Positions 53,950 to 62,640 of a DNA stretch of 64,000 nucleotides are shown here, piece by piece. The DNA is from Spinactinospora alkalitolerans (lineage in GTDB: Bacteria; Actinomycetota; Actinomycetes; Streptosporangiales; Streptosporangiaceae), in the NCBI RefSeq assembly GCF_013408795.1, contig NZ_JACCCC010000001.1, positions 2,542,001 through 2,606,000 of the forward strand. The letters run 5' to 3'. Below the pieces are notes generated by a model. It had not been told where the DNA came from, ran no database searches, and worked only from the letters and a program-made list of their open reading frames with translations. Each line of letters opens with the position of its first letter. Position 1 is the first letter of the stretch. Both the position numbers and the translations under genes were made by a program.

Positions 53950-56376
53950 GTGCCAAGGGGGCCATTGGGTGATTTCCGCTATTTCGGGGATGAGCGGCGG
54001 AGATGCCTCGTGGGAGCGTCGCTGTGCGAATACGAGACGGCACTCCTTCCCCAGAGGATTCCATTGATCAGGCGACTCACCCATGTCAAAGACTTCCGCT
54101 GTTTCCAGGGATGGAGGTCTGAATCCGGCGCCATCGACTTCCAGAGGCTCAACCTGATCTATGCTCCCAACGGCACCGGGAAGAGCACGCTCGCGGCTCT
54201 GCTCACGGGGGTGCCGCAGGACCCCCAGTGGCGCCACGGCATGAAGATCACGGTGGAGCGTTCCGACGGCACCCACGCGACCATCGGATCGGCGGGCGAT
54301 CCGTTCTGGGACGACGTGCGGGTGTTCAGCGCCGAATATGTGCGCGCCAACATCAGGTTCGACGTCGAAGACGGCGACGGCGCGCCCGCGCTGATGTATC
54401 TGGGTGAGCGCAGCATCGAGCGTCAAGAGCGGCACGAGGCGGCCGAGAAGCGCATCCGGGAGCTCACCAGCGAGCTGGATGACGTGCGCGGACAGCACAC
54501 TCGTGAGATCAGGCTCCGTGACCGTCTCGGCACGGACAAGGCCCGCGACGTGGGTACGGCGCTGGCCGGCGCCGCCCCCGGATTCAACCGCGGTTTCGAC
54601 CGGCGCAAGGTGTGGGCCGCCCTGAAAGGCGGACTCATCCCATTGGACGAGCTCGCGGCGACGGAGACCGAGGACCGCCACCTGATCGACGGAGCCCCAC
54701 GGGAAAAGCTGACTCCGCTGGGGATCGGACCGATCTCGGCTGCGACACTGCGTACCGGGGTGGTCGAGGTACTGGCCCGCACCGCGACCTCGAACATGAT
54801 CGCCGAGTTGCGCGACAACCGGGCCTGGGCCGACTGGGTCCAGCACGGGGTCGAACTGCACCGCGACCGCGCTGAGTGCCTGCTGTGCGGATCAGAGATG
54901 ACGCCGGAACGCCTGGTGCGCCTCGACGAGCACTTCGACGAGGGGTACACCCGACTCCAGCAAGCGATCAGCACCCTGCAGGAGGAGGTCAGCGTCCTCC
55001 AGGCGCAGGCCCAGGCCATGTCGCAGCGGATCCCGGCCGCGCAGCTGCTGCACACCGACCTCCGGCAACGGTACGAACGCGAGACCAAGCACTTCGAAAA
55101 GAACCGTGAGGACTTCCTGCTATGCCTGGAGAGCCAGGTCCAGGCCCTTGAGAGCAAGAAGGCGGCGCCCTTCTCCGCCCAGCGGCCCCCTGAGGCCGTG
55201 GGGACACCGACCCTTGAGCCGGTCGGACTGGATGAAGTCATCGCCGAGCACAATCGGCGCACCGACACCTTCCTCGCCGACCGCGCCGCGGCCGCGGCGC
55301 GCGAGTTCCACCGGATGCTCCATCCGATCGCCGCACAGAAGCGGGAGCACGATTCCACGATCGAGGAGCTCGATGAGCGGGTGCGCGGGATGGAGGCCGA
55401 ACTGGAGCGCTGCCGCGCGGTGCTGCGCGAAACCCACCAGGAAGAACTCGATCCCTATCACTTCCTGCAGCGCTTGAACGATGACATCTCCAGTCTCCTG
55501 GGTCACCGTGAACTGGTCTTCGACTACCGGGACCAGCGCTATCAGGTGTTGCGAGCGGGGGAGCCCGCCCGCAACCTGAGCGAGGGGGAGAAGACGGCGA
55601 TCGCACTGCTGTACTTCCTGCAGAGCCTTGAAGAGCAGGGGCGCGCGCTGAAGAACACCGTCGTGGTCGTCGACGACCCCGTGTCCAGCCTGGACGAGCG
55701 GTTGATGTTCGGCGTGTACTCGGAGCTCCAGACGCGGCTGGATCCGGGAGTTCACTGCCGGCAGCTGATCGTGTTGACCCACAGCTATGAGTTCCTGCGT
55801 CATTGGGCCAAGGACCTGAAGCGGGGCAAGACCCCTGAGAAGCGTCGGGAGAACGCCACTCTGCACTGGATGAAATCGGTCGAGCAGGACAGAGTCGGCG
55901 CCACGGCCGCCCGCAGGCCCGTCCTGGTCTCCGATGATCTGGAGGGCCCTCAGGCCAAGATCCTCGAATCCGAGTACTTCCACCTCTTCCGGCGAGCCGC
56001 ACTGGGCCTGCTGGAGGCTCGAACGGGGAAATCCATCGACGCCGACATCAGGATCGCCACCTCCGTTCCCAACGACGCCCGAAAACTGCTGGAGCAGTTC
56101 CTCGGCTTCAAGTTTCCGATGCAGGCCCCGAACTTCACCAACCTGGCGGAGAAGCTGTCGGCGGACTCCCAGCGACGCACACGGCTGGTGCGGTTTCTGC
56201 ACGGGAAATCCCACAATCGGCCGGGCGGAGGTTTCCGCCCGGTGGCCAACGCCGAGGCGACCACGGTCATCACCGACGTCTTCGCGCTTATGCACGAGGC
56301 CGACCCCGAGCACTACGTCCAGATGTGCAGAGCACTCGGGCTGGCCGACGAGTGCGACCGACTCCGCGGCCTCTGA
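53950..56376 (+). CDS. AAA (AAA_13-type) ATPase resembling RloC/PrrC anticodon nucleases
   Basis: Up to 808 residues. Walker A is YAPNGTGKST (residues 71-80) and the ABC-like signature is LSEGEKTA (about 542). The Walker B VVVVDDPVSSLD is near 575 and a switch THSYEF follows. A coiled coil interrupts the domain and carries CLLCG (Cys310, Cys313), like the zinc hook of RloC. The C-terminal part has ARKLLEQFLGFKFP (Arg711, Glu715) and FLHGKSHN (His751, His755), a possible Arg-Glu-His nuclease triad. Likely a phage-defence protein. The start is uncertain: GTG 53950 or TTG 54064, which is closer to the conserved region. Confidence 0.75.
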   Translation: MPRGPLGDFRYFGDERRRCLVGASLCEYETALLPQRIPLIRRLTHVKDFRCFQGWRSESGAIDFQRLNLIYAPNGTGKSTLAALLTGVPQDPQWRHGMKITVERSDGTHATIGSAGDPFWDDVRVFSAEYVRANIRFDVEDGDGAPALMYLGERSIERQERHEAAEKRIRELTSELDDVRGQHTREIRLRDRLGTDKARDVGTALAGAAPGFNRGFDRRKVWAALKGGLIPLDELAATETEDRHLIDGAPREKLTPLGIGPISAATLRTGVVEVLARTATSNMIAELRDNRAWADWVQHGVELHRDRAECLLCGSEMTPERLVRLDEHFDEGYTRLQQAISTLQEEVSVLQAQAQAMSQRIPAAQLLHTDLRQRYERETKHFEKNREDFLLCLESQVQALESKKAAPFSAQRPPEAVGTPTLEPVGLDEVIAEHNRRTDTFLADRAAAAAREFHRMLHPIAAQKREHDSTIEELDERVRGMEAELERCRAVLRETHQEELDPYHFLQRLNDDISSLLGHRELVFDYRDQRYQVLRAGEPARNLSEGEKTAIALLYFLQSLEEQGRALKNTVVVVDDPVSSLDERLMFGVYSELQTRLDPGVHCRQLIVLTHSYEFLRHWAKDLKRGKTPEKRRENATLHWMKSVEQDRVGATAARRPVLVSDDLEGPQAKILESEYFHLFRRAALGLLEARTGKSIDADIRIATSVPNDARKLLEQFLGFKFPMQAPNFTNLAEKLSADSQRRTRLVRFLHGKSHNRPGGGFRPVANAEATTVITDVFALMHEADPEHYVQMCRALGLADECDRLRGL

Positions 56377-56483
56377 GCGCGCCGCCATTCCGACTCCGGC
56401 CCCGGATCACCAAGGCCCGGGAAGTGCCCCGCGAGCGGTGCACCACCGCCCCGAGCCGTCGCACCACCACCGAAGGACTCACC

Positions 56484-57182
56484 ATGAAGAAGACCGCGGC
56501 CGCTCTGGCGGCATTGCTCGCCCTCACGGCCTGTGCCTTCGAACAGGCTCCGAACGAGGCTGCTCCGCCCAGCTCCAGCCCGCCTTCTGACATCGTTCTG
56601 GACACCGCTGCCGAGGGGGCGTGCGGGAAGCTGGACGAGGCGATCGAGCTGCGCAACAGCGGCGACTCGTGGGACGAGATCGACGCCGCGACCGCTGAGA
56701 TCGAGGCCAAGACGCTCGCACTGGAATCCTCGGTGGAAGAGCTGAAGGGCATCGTCCTGGACTCGCCGGAGGGCGAGGACATCGACGAGTCCACCGCCAG
56801 GATGCGTGACTGGTGCGTCGAGAACGCGGGGAGCATGGAGGTGTCCTCGGCCGGGGCTTCGGAGGAGGCGGTGAGCCATGACGGAGCGCAGGAGCTGATC
56901 TCGGAGTTGGGAGAGGCGGACATCTCCTGCACCGGTTATGAGCCGGTCGAGGGCGCGGTCGGAGCCGAGACCCGGGGAAGCTGCTACCTCGAGAGCGGCG
57001 AGGAGGTCGTGGTGAGCACCTATGCCTCCGCCGATGACGTGGACGTCCAGATGGAGACCCACCGTGCGCTGGGAGGCGAGGTGCACCTGCTGACGGGGCC
57101 GGACTGGACGCTCAACAGCGCCGATGGAGGCTTCCTGGAGGCGGCGCAGGAGGTCCTGGGCGGAACACTGGTGATGGAGTAG
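56484..57182 (+). CDS. Secreted acidic lipoprotein, unknown
   Basis: A 232-residue protein with signal peptide and lipobox LTAC (Cys17). The mature part is very acidic, with two Cys (ACGKLDEAIEL, DWCVENAG) early and two more (ISCTGYEP, GSCYLESGEEVVV) in the second half. They could form disulfides. The layout of a helical first half and a beta-rich end is common for actinomycete surface lipoproteins, but no family is recognised. It stands alone. Confidence 0.7.
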   Translation: MKKTAAALAALLALTACAFEQAPNEAAPPSSSPPSDIVLDTAAEGACGKLDEAIELRNSGDSWDEIDAATAEIEAKTLALESSVEELKGIVLDSPEGEDIDESTARMRDWCVENAGSMEVSSAGASEEAVSHDGAQELISELGEADISCTGYEPVEGAVGAETRGSCYLESGEEVVVSTYASADDVDVQMETHRALGGEVHLLTGPDWTLNSADGGFLEAAQEVLGGTLVME

Positions 57183-57877
57183 CCCCTTCGCTTCTCCTCA
57201 TGCGTCCTGCACCGCAGCGGAGCGGGTGGCCGCGTGGTCGGGTAGCACCGGCCTGGACCGGCGAGACCTCGGCGCCCACCCGTTGCTCGGAACGCCCGAT
57301 TAAAAACGGAGAGTAATGAGATGGCTCCTGGGGTGGTCGTCCCGGAGCGCTTCAGAGCGGCCGATCGGTCAGGAGGCAGCGGGATGGGGAACCGTGGAGA
57401 AGTGATGAAAGTGGCGAGTCATCCCTACTCAAACTCTTGAGTGTCTTTCCATCTTAATCGTTGATCTACGCCGTAAAGGTGAGTCCTATGAAAGTCAAAG
57501 TGGAGAGTTCGGGGTCCAATCCGTCACTTCGCGTATTCAAACAGCGGTAAAGCGGCCTTGCTCGCCTCGTTGTTTGACGAGTCTTCCCCAGCGTTCACGG
57601 CGATTGAAGTGGGCGGCGGTTTCCTTGCCGCTGGGTAGGGCGCGTCAGGGGCCCGGTGTTCGCAGGCCCATTCCCAGGCTTGGCGCTGCACCTGGGAGAC
57701 GTTGGGCCGGTCGCCGTTCGGGTCACGGGCCGACGCGGGCCTTGGACGAGGTGCGAACCGGGCTCGCCGACCGGGCCCGCGTCGCCGGTGGCGGTCCTGG
57801 AGGATGTGCGGCTACGCGGGTCGGCGGAGAATCTGTTCGGACGTCCTAGGGGTTCTCTTTCGCCGCGTGAGGCCTTA
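57183..57877. other. Gap between the lipoprotein and the S37 peptidase
   Basis: This stretch of about 700 bases has no intact gene. It contains a dyad ACTCAA-ACTC-TTGAGT (57427-57442) in an AT-richer section and, from about 57545, a decayed minus-strand coding fragment. The base composition changes here to the more GC-rich right-hand block. Confidence 0.5.
57545..57750 (-). pseudogene. Remnant of a conjugative-element (DUF2637/SpdB-like) protein
   Basis: The minus strand reads DPNGDRPNVSQVQRQAWEWACEHRAPDA, then after a frameshift KETAAHFNRRERWGRLVKQRGEQG. The GRxERWGRLVK end is what I recall from plasmid and integrative-element proteins with DUF2637. The match is from memory and only a fragment is present. 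Confidence 0.4.
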
Positions 57878-59365
57878 ATGTCGGTGCGCAGTCATGTTCT
57901 CCGTGTTCGTGCGCTTACTGGAGGTATGCGGGTGGCCAGGCGATATCGTTCTTCGGCGTTCTTGTCCTTGCGTTCGGCCTCGTTGTCGCTCCTGGCGGCG
58001 TCGGCGCTGGTGCTCACGGGTGTGCCGGCCGTCGCGCAGGAGCGGGGCGGCGACATCGCGGACCGGCTGGAGGACGTCCCCGGCCTCACCGTCGTCGAGG
58101 AGAAACCCACGGCGGAGGGCTTCCGCTACTTCGTCCTCAGCTACGAGCAGCCCGCCGACCACGCCCGGCCGGGCGAGGGCGTGTTCGAGCAGCGGCTGAC
58201 CCTGCTGCACCGGGGCCTGGACCGGCCCACCGTGCTGCACACCAGCGGCTACGGCGTCTCCACCACGCCGTTCAGGTCGGAGCCCACCCGGCTCGTCGAC
58301 GGCAACCAGATCTCCACCGAGCAGCGGTTCTTCAGCCCCTCCCGCCCCGATCCCGCCGACTGGGACGACCTGAACATCCGGCAGGCCGCGGCCGACCACC
58401 ACCGCATCGTCGAGGCGATCAACGACGTCTACACCGGGGAGTGGATCTCCACCGGCGCCTCCAAGGGCGGGATGACGTCGGTCTACCACCGCCGCTTCTA
58501 CCCCGACGACGTCGACGGCACGGTGGCCTACGTCGCCCCCAACGACGTCCGCGACCACCAGGACCGTGCCTACCTGGAGTTCTTCGACACCGTCGGCGAC
58601 GACCCGAGCTGCCAGCAGGACCTGGAGGCGCTGCAGCGGGAGGCGCTGGAGCGCAGGGGCGAACTGGTCGCCCACTACGAGGACCTCGCGGCCGCCAACG
58701 GCTGGACGTTCGACAACGGCATCGGCAGCGCCGACGCGGCCTTCGAGATGCTCGTGCTCGACACCGCCTGGGCCTTCTGGCAGTACCAGCCGACCGAACG
58801 CTGCGCCGAGGTCCCCGGCACCGAGGCGAGCACCGGCGACATCGCCGCCTTCCTCGACGACGTGGCCGGGTTCGGGTTCTACACCGACCAGGGCATCGAG
58901 CCCTACATCCCGTACTACTACCAGGCCGCCACCCAGTTGGGGACGCCGAGCGTGCCCACCGACCACGTCGAGGACCTGCTGAACCACCCCGGCCAGTTCG
59001 AGGCGGCCACCTACCTGCCCGACGACATGGACCTGCCGCGGTTCGACCGGCGCGCGATGATCGACGTCGACCGGTGGGTGCGCACGCGCGGCACCGAACT
59101 GCTCTTCGTCGACGGCGAGTACGATCCGTGGGGCGCCGAGCCGTTCCGGATCAACCGCAACGGCGACCGCCGCGACGCGATGCGCTTCGTCGCCCCAGGG
59201 GCCAACCACGGCGCGAACATCGCGGCGCTGGCCGAGCAGGACCGGGCCGAGGCGACCGCGGCGCTGCTGAGCTGGGCCGGCGTGGACGACGAGGTGCGGA
59301 CCAAGGGCGACGACCGCGTTCCCGAGCTGGACGACGCCGAGCAGGAGCGGCGCCGCCCGCTGTAG
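57878..59365 (+). CDS. Secreted tripeptidyl aminopeptidase, peptidase family S37 (PS-10 type)
   Basis: Up to 495 residues. A signal peptide ends near AVAQ (residue 54). The nucleophile is Ser195 in GASKGG; Asp in VDGEYDPWG and His in GANHGAN complete the triad. HTSGYGVS and FYPDDVDGTVAYVAPND fit the S37/PS-10 family of streptomycetes and relatives. It removes tripeptides from extracellular peptides. ATG 57926 is an alternative start giving a cleaner signal peptide. Codon use is clearly more GC-rich than in the genes to the left. Confidence 0.9.
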   Translation: MSVRSHVLRVRALTGGMRVARRYRSSAFLSLRSASLSLLAASALVLTGVPAVAQERGGDIADRLEDVPGLTVVEEKPTAEGFRYFVLSYEQPADHARPGEGVFEQRLTLLHRGLDRPTVLHTSGYGVSTTPFRSEPTRLVDGNQISTEQRFFSPSRPDPADWDDLNIRQAAADHHRIVEAINDVYTGEWISTGASKGGMTSVYHRRFYPDDVDGTVAYVAPNDVRDHQDRAYLEFFDTVGDDPSCQQDLEALQREALERRGELVAHYEDLAAANGWTFDNGIGSADAAFEMLVLDTAWAFWQYQPTERCAEVPGTEASTGDIAAFLDDVAGFGFYTDQGIEPYIPYYYQAATQLGTPSVPTDHVEDLLNHPGQFEAATYLPDDMDLPRFDRRAMIDVDRWVRTRGTELLFVDGEYDPWGAEPFRINRNGDRRDAMRFVAPGANHGANIAALAEQDRAEATAALLSWAGVDDEVRTKGDDRVPELDDAEQERRRPL

Positions 59366-59373
59366 GGCACGCG

Positions 59374-59413
59374 GCGGTCGGGGCCCGGTGCACGCGCACC
59401 GGGCCCCGACCGC
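59374..59413. terminator. Perfect 18-base-pair hairpin between convergent genes
   Basis: The arms 59374-59391 and 59396-59413 are exact complements (GCGGTCGG... and ...CCGACCGC) around an ACGC loop. It ends directly at the stop codon of the minus-strand MFS gene and lies nine bases after the S37 peptidase stop. It is almost certainly a bidirectional terminator. Confidence 0.85.
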
Positions 59414-60808
59414 TCAGATGTGCTCGGGCACCTCGTTGCCCGCCGCGCGGATCCCCGCCGGAATGTTGATCGCCAGCAGCACGACGAAGCCGATCACGAA
59501 GAACGCGGTCAACGACAGGATCGCCAGCCGGTAGTCGCCGCCAGTGGCGTCCAGGGCCACGCCGATGGTCAGCGCGCCGAGGAACGCCGAGCCCTTGTCG
59601 CTGATCTCGTACAGGCCGAAGTACTCCGCCTCCTTGCCGCGCGGGATGAGGTGGGAGAACAGCGAACGCGACAGCGCCTGGGTGCCGCCCAGCACGATCG
59701 CGATGAAGAAGCCGAGGACGAAGAACTGCACCGCCGAGCCGGTCTGCAGCAGCGGCGCGACCGACACCACGGCCACCCACACCACGAGGCTGCCCAGGAT
59801 GGTCCGCTTGGTGCCCAACCGCCGGGCGACCGCGCCCAGCAGCAGCGCGCCGCCGAACGCCACGAACTGCACCATGAGGATCGTGCCGATCTGCACCTCC
59901 TGGCCGAGCTCCAGCGCCTGGTCGGCGAAGGTCGCGGCGAAGGCGATCACCGTCTGGATCCCGTCGTTGAAGAAGACGTAGGCGACCAGGAACACCAGCG
60001 TCCTGGGGTGGGCGGTCAGCCCCTTCACGGTGCGCCACAGCTGCCCGAAGCTGCCCAGGACCATCCGCCCGCCCGAGGCCGCCGGGGCGCCGGACGCCCC
60101 GCGCCGGCGGTTGCGCAGCCGCGCCAGCGGAACCAGGGTGAACAGCGCCCACCACACCCCGGCCGAGACCATGCAGATGCGCACCGCGTGCCCCTCCTGC
60201 ACGCCGAAGCTCTCGTGGGAGAGGTAGAGCACCAGGTTGAGGGTGAGCAGCAGCGCGCCGCCCAGGTACCCCGCGGCCCAGCCGCGCGAGGACACCGCGT
60301 CGCGCTCGGCCGGGGTGGAGATGTCGGGCAGGAAGGAGTTGTAGACCACCACCGAGGCGCCGAAGGCGACGTTGGCGAGCACGAACAGCCCCGCTCCCAG
60401 CAGGTAGTCCGTGCCCTCGACGAAGTACAGCCCCATGGTCGCGAACGCGCCGAGGTAGGCCAGCGCGCCCATCATCTCGCGCTTGCGGCCGGTGTGGTCG
60501 GCGATCGCCCCGACCGCCGGCAGCAGCACCAACTGCAGCAGCACCGACAGCGAGGTGGCGTAGGGGTAGAGCGCGGTCGGGTCCATCGTCCAGCCGAGGA
60601 CGCCGAGCCGCTCGGTGCCCGCCTCGTCGGCCGCGGCCTGCGCCACCGTGGTCAGGTAGGGCCCGAGGAAGACCGTGATGACCGTGGTGGGGAAGACCGA
60701 GTTCGCCCAGTCGTAGACGTACCAGGCGCGCTGCTGCCGGCGGCGCTCGGACGGGCCGGCCGCGGGGGCGCCGCCGGATTCCGGGGGCGCCGTGGGGGGA
60801 GTCGACAT
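59414..60808 (-). CDS. MFS transporter, UMF1 (Atg22-like) family
   Basis: A 464-residue, 11-12-helix protein. AWYVYDWANSVFPTTVITVFLGPYL is the UMF1 opening, and VGAIADHTGRKREMM, YNSFLPDI and FGLYEISDKGSAFLG are family motifs. UMF1 proteins resemble Atg22 and are predicted exporters of amino acids or similar compounds; the substrate is unknown. It is convergent with the S37 peptidase, so a link to peptide-derived amino acids is possible. Confidence 0.9.
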   Translation of the reverse strand: MSTPPTAPPESGGAPAAGPSERRRQQRAWYVYDWANSVFPTTVITVFLGPYLTTVAQAAADEAGTERLGVLGWTMDPTALYPYATSLSVLLQLVLLPAVGAIADHTGRKREMMGALAYLGAFATMGLYFVEGTDYLLGAGLFVLANVAFGASVVVYNSFLPDISTPAERDAVSSRGWAAGYLGGALLLTLNLVLYLSHESFGVQEGHAVRICMVSAGVWWALFTLVPLARLRNRRRGASGAPAASGGRMVLGSFGQLWRTVKGLTAHPRTLVFLVAYVFFNDGIQTVIAFAATFADQALELGQEVQIGTILMVQFVAFGGALLLGAVARRLGTKRTILGSLVVWVAVVSVAPLLQTGSAVQFFVLGFFIAIVLGGTQALSRSLFSHLIPRGKEAEYFGLYEISDKGSAFLGALTIGVALDATGGDYRLAILSLTAFFVIGFVVLLAINIPAGIRAAGNEVPEHI

Positions 60809-60909
60809 GGGGCTTCCTGTCCTGGGTGGGCGTCCCCGGACCCGGGGAGCGGGCGGCTTTCACCGGGATCTCCGGACGCACGCGCCCGGCGCACCGGTGG
60901 TCCGGTGCG

Positions 60910-61746
60910 TCAGACGGTGCTGCGCCCGGTATTGTGCCAGGCGCCGCGTTCGGCGAGGACCCGGCGCAGCTCCACGGTGTTGTCGCTGACGATGCCGTCC
61001 ACGCCCGCGTCGAGCAGCCGCCGCATCAGCGCCGGATCGTTGATCGTCCACACGTGCACCTGCATCTCCAGACGGTGCGCCGTGGCGATGAGGTCCCGGC
61101 TGAGGATCGGGAAGTTCCGCCGGCGCAGCGGGATCTGGACGCAGTCGACGCCGCGCCGGGCGAGCCAGGACAGCACGGGCGTGAAGCAGGAGAAGCGCAG
61201 CCGCGCGACGTCCACCGGCCCGCACGACGTGCTCACCCGCCGGCCGAAGGCGCGCCGAGCCCGGTCCAGCCGGCGCTGGTCGAAGGAGCCCACGCACACC
61301 CGGTTCCAGGCGTTGGTGCGGCGCAGCGCCTCGGCCAGCGGCTCGACCGCGGCGTCGGCCTTGACGTCGATGTTGAACCGGGCCTCGGGCCAGGAGCCGA
61401 GCAGCTCCTCCAACACCGGGACCGGCTCGCTGCCGCCCACCCTGGCCCGCTTCACCTCGGAGTAGGGCAGCCGCTCGATCGCGCCCCCGCGGTCGGTCGC
61501 GCGGTCCAGCGTGGCGTCGTGGAAGGCCAGCGCCACCCCGTCGGCGGTGGCGTGCACGTCGGTCTCCAGGTAGCGGTAGCCCAGGTCGATGGCGTGCTGG
61601 AAGGCCAGGGCGGTGTTCTCCAGCTCGGTCCGCACCCGGCCGGAGTCGTCGACCAGCCACCCGCCCCGGTGCGCGAGCCCGATGGGGGAGGGGCCGGAAA
61701 GATACTCGCAGATCACCTGAGCAGTATGCCGATGTCGGGATAACAA
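60910..61746 (-). CDS. Glycerophosphodiester phosphodiesterase
   Basis: A 278-residue GDPD-domain protein. AHRGG (His26), ELENT (Glu43), ETDVH (Glu61, Asp63) and AFHD (His76) form the metal and catalytic site. FNIDVKAD and VWTINDPALMRRLLDAGVDGIVSD also fit. It hydrolyses glycerophosphodiesters to glycerol-3-phosphate and an alcohol. There is no signal peptide, so it is cytoplasmic. It is co-directional with the UMF1 gene but separated by about 100 bases. Confidence 0.93.
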   Translation of the reverse strand: MLSRHRHTAQVICEYLSGPSPIGLAHRGGWLVDDSGRVRTELENTALAFQHAIDLGYRYLETDVHATADGVALAFHDATLDRATDRGGAIERLPYSEVKRARVGGSEPVPVLEELLGSWPEARFNIDVKADAAVEPLAEALRRTNAWNRVCVGSFDQRRLDRARRAFGRRVSTSCGPVDVARLRFSCFTPVLSWLARRGVDCVQIPLRRRNFPILSRDLIATAHRLEMQVHVWTINDPALMRRLLDAGVDGIVSDNTVELRRVLAERGAWHNTGRSTV

Positions 61747-61977
61747 CCCGGATACGCCGGGTCGCGGATTTCACGGCGCCGGCGACTCCGGTGAGCGGCC
61801 GCGTCGCGGACGGCCGGTGCGCGGCGACAGGAACCCGGCATTCCAGGTGGCATCCGGGCGCCCTCCGCGTCTCTTAGTTCTGTGGCGGGTCCGACCGGTC
61901 CCGCCGCAGGGCCGGCGGGGCGCGCACCCGCTCGAGCGCCCCGCCGGCCCGCTTCCTCGTGCGGAAAGGAAGTTCGG

Positions 61978-62385
61978 ATGTCCCCCCATGGTCACCGGCC
62001 GCGCCACTCCTGGACCGCCGTCCGCCCCCGTGCCGCGCTCGCGGGACGGGCACGCCCCGTCCGCCACCGCCGCGCCGATGAGCTGTCGCAGCTCGTCCAG
62101 TTCGTCGCCGAAGTCCTCGCCGGTCAGCGCGATCCTTCCCACCTGCGCGCACACATGTCCGAACGCGCCTACCAGACCCTGCGGCGCCGCGCCGGCGCCT
62201 ACCGCTGCGCCAGGCGGCCCCGGCTGCGCGCGGCGCACCTGCACTGCCCCGCGCCGGGTGTCACCGAGGTCAGCGGTGTGGTCGACTGCGGTCCTCGCCA
62301 CCGGGCCCTGGCGCTGCGGGTGGACTCCGTGCGGCACGCCTGGCTGTGCACCCACGTCGAGACCGATGTCGGGCACCCGATGTGA
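61978..62385 (+). CDS. Rv3235-like small actinobacterial protein
   Basis: A 135-residue protein. After a basic N-terminus it reads LVQFVAEVLAGQRDPSHLRAHMSERAYQTL, VTEVSGVVDCGPRHRALALRV and HAWLCTHVE, the pattern of the Rv3235 family found across actinobacteria, often near secA. Function unknown. Start at 61978 behind GGAAAGGAAG; a longer reading frame upstream lacks similarity. No secA is visible here. Confidence 0.7.
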   Translation: MSPHGHRPRHSWTAVRPRAALAGRARPVRHRRADELSQLVQFVAEVLAGQRDPSHLRAHMSERAYQTLRRRAGAYRCARRPRLRAAHLHCPAPGVTEVSGVVDCGPRHRALALRVDSVRHAWLCTHVETDVGHPM

Positions 62386-62460
62386 CGCCGCCGCGGGGCA
62401 CCGGCCGGGCCGCCGGTGCCCCGCCCGGACCTCCGCCCTTCCCGGAGCGTACGCTAAGGT

Positions 62461-62468
62461 AAGCGCTT
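62461..62468. promoter_or_regulatory. LacI-type operator half of a pair (distal site)
   Basis: AAGCGCTT in GTAAGCGCTTTCAT is the classic LacI/GalR-family core. It lies about 180 bases upstream of the Gfo/Idh/MocA gene. Confidence 0.55.
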
Positions 62469-62609
62469 TCATAGAAGAGTGCGCGGTCCGGATCCCGGTG
62501 GGCGGTCGACACAAGGCCGCATGTCGCGCGCCAGGCCCCGATCACGGTGATCGGCGTCCGCCGTGCGGAAAACCGGCACTGGCGTCCGGCGGGTGATTGA
62601 AGTACGTTG

Positions 62610-62621
62610 GAAAGCGCTTTC
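62610..62621. promoter_or_regulatory. LacI-type operator (proximal site)
   Basis: GAAAGCGCTTTC is a perfect 12-base palindrome with the central CG typical of LacI/GalR regulators. It is 20 bases before the start of the sugar dehydrogenase gene and overlaps the likely transcription start. A second AAGCGCTT site is 149 bases upstream, which would allow looping. Confidence 0.75.
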
Positions 62622-62640
62622 TTGTAGAGAGGTAGGACAT

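Noticed and set aside
57460-57560. Search for a tRNA gene or attachment site at the island edge (a GGGGTCCAATCC-like stretch)
   Set aside because: It lacks the T-loop GTTCGANTC pattern and no cloverleaf can be formed by eye; no tRNA is supported anywhere in the window.
59420-61465. A 681-codon open frame opposite the UMF1 and GDPD genes
   Set aside because: Composition is dominated by Arg, Gln, His and Gly repeats from reading the third-position GC bias backwards; both sense genes carry clear catalytic or family motifs.
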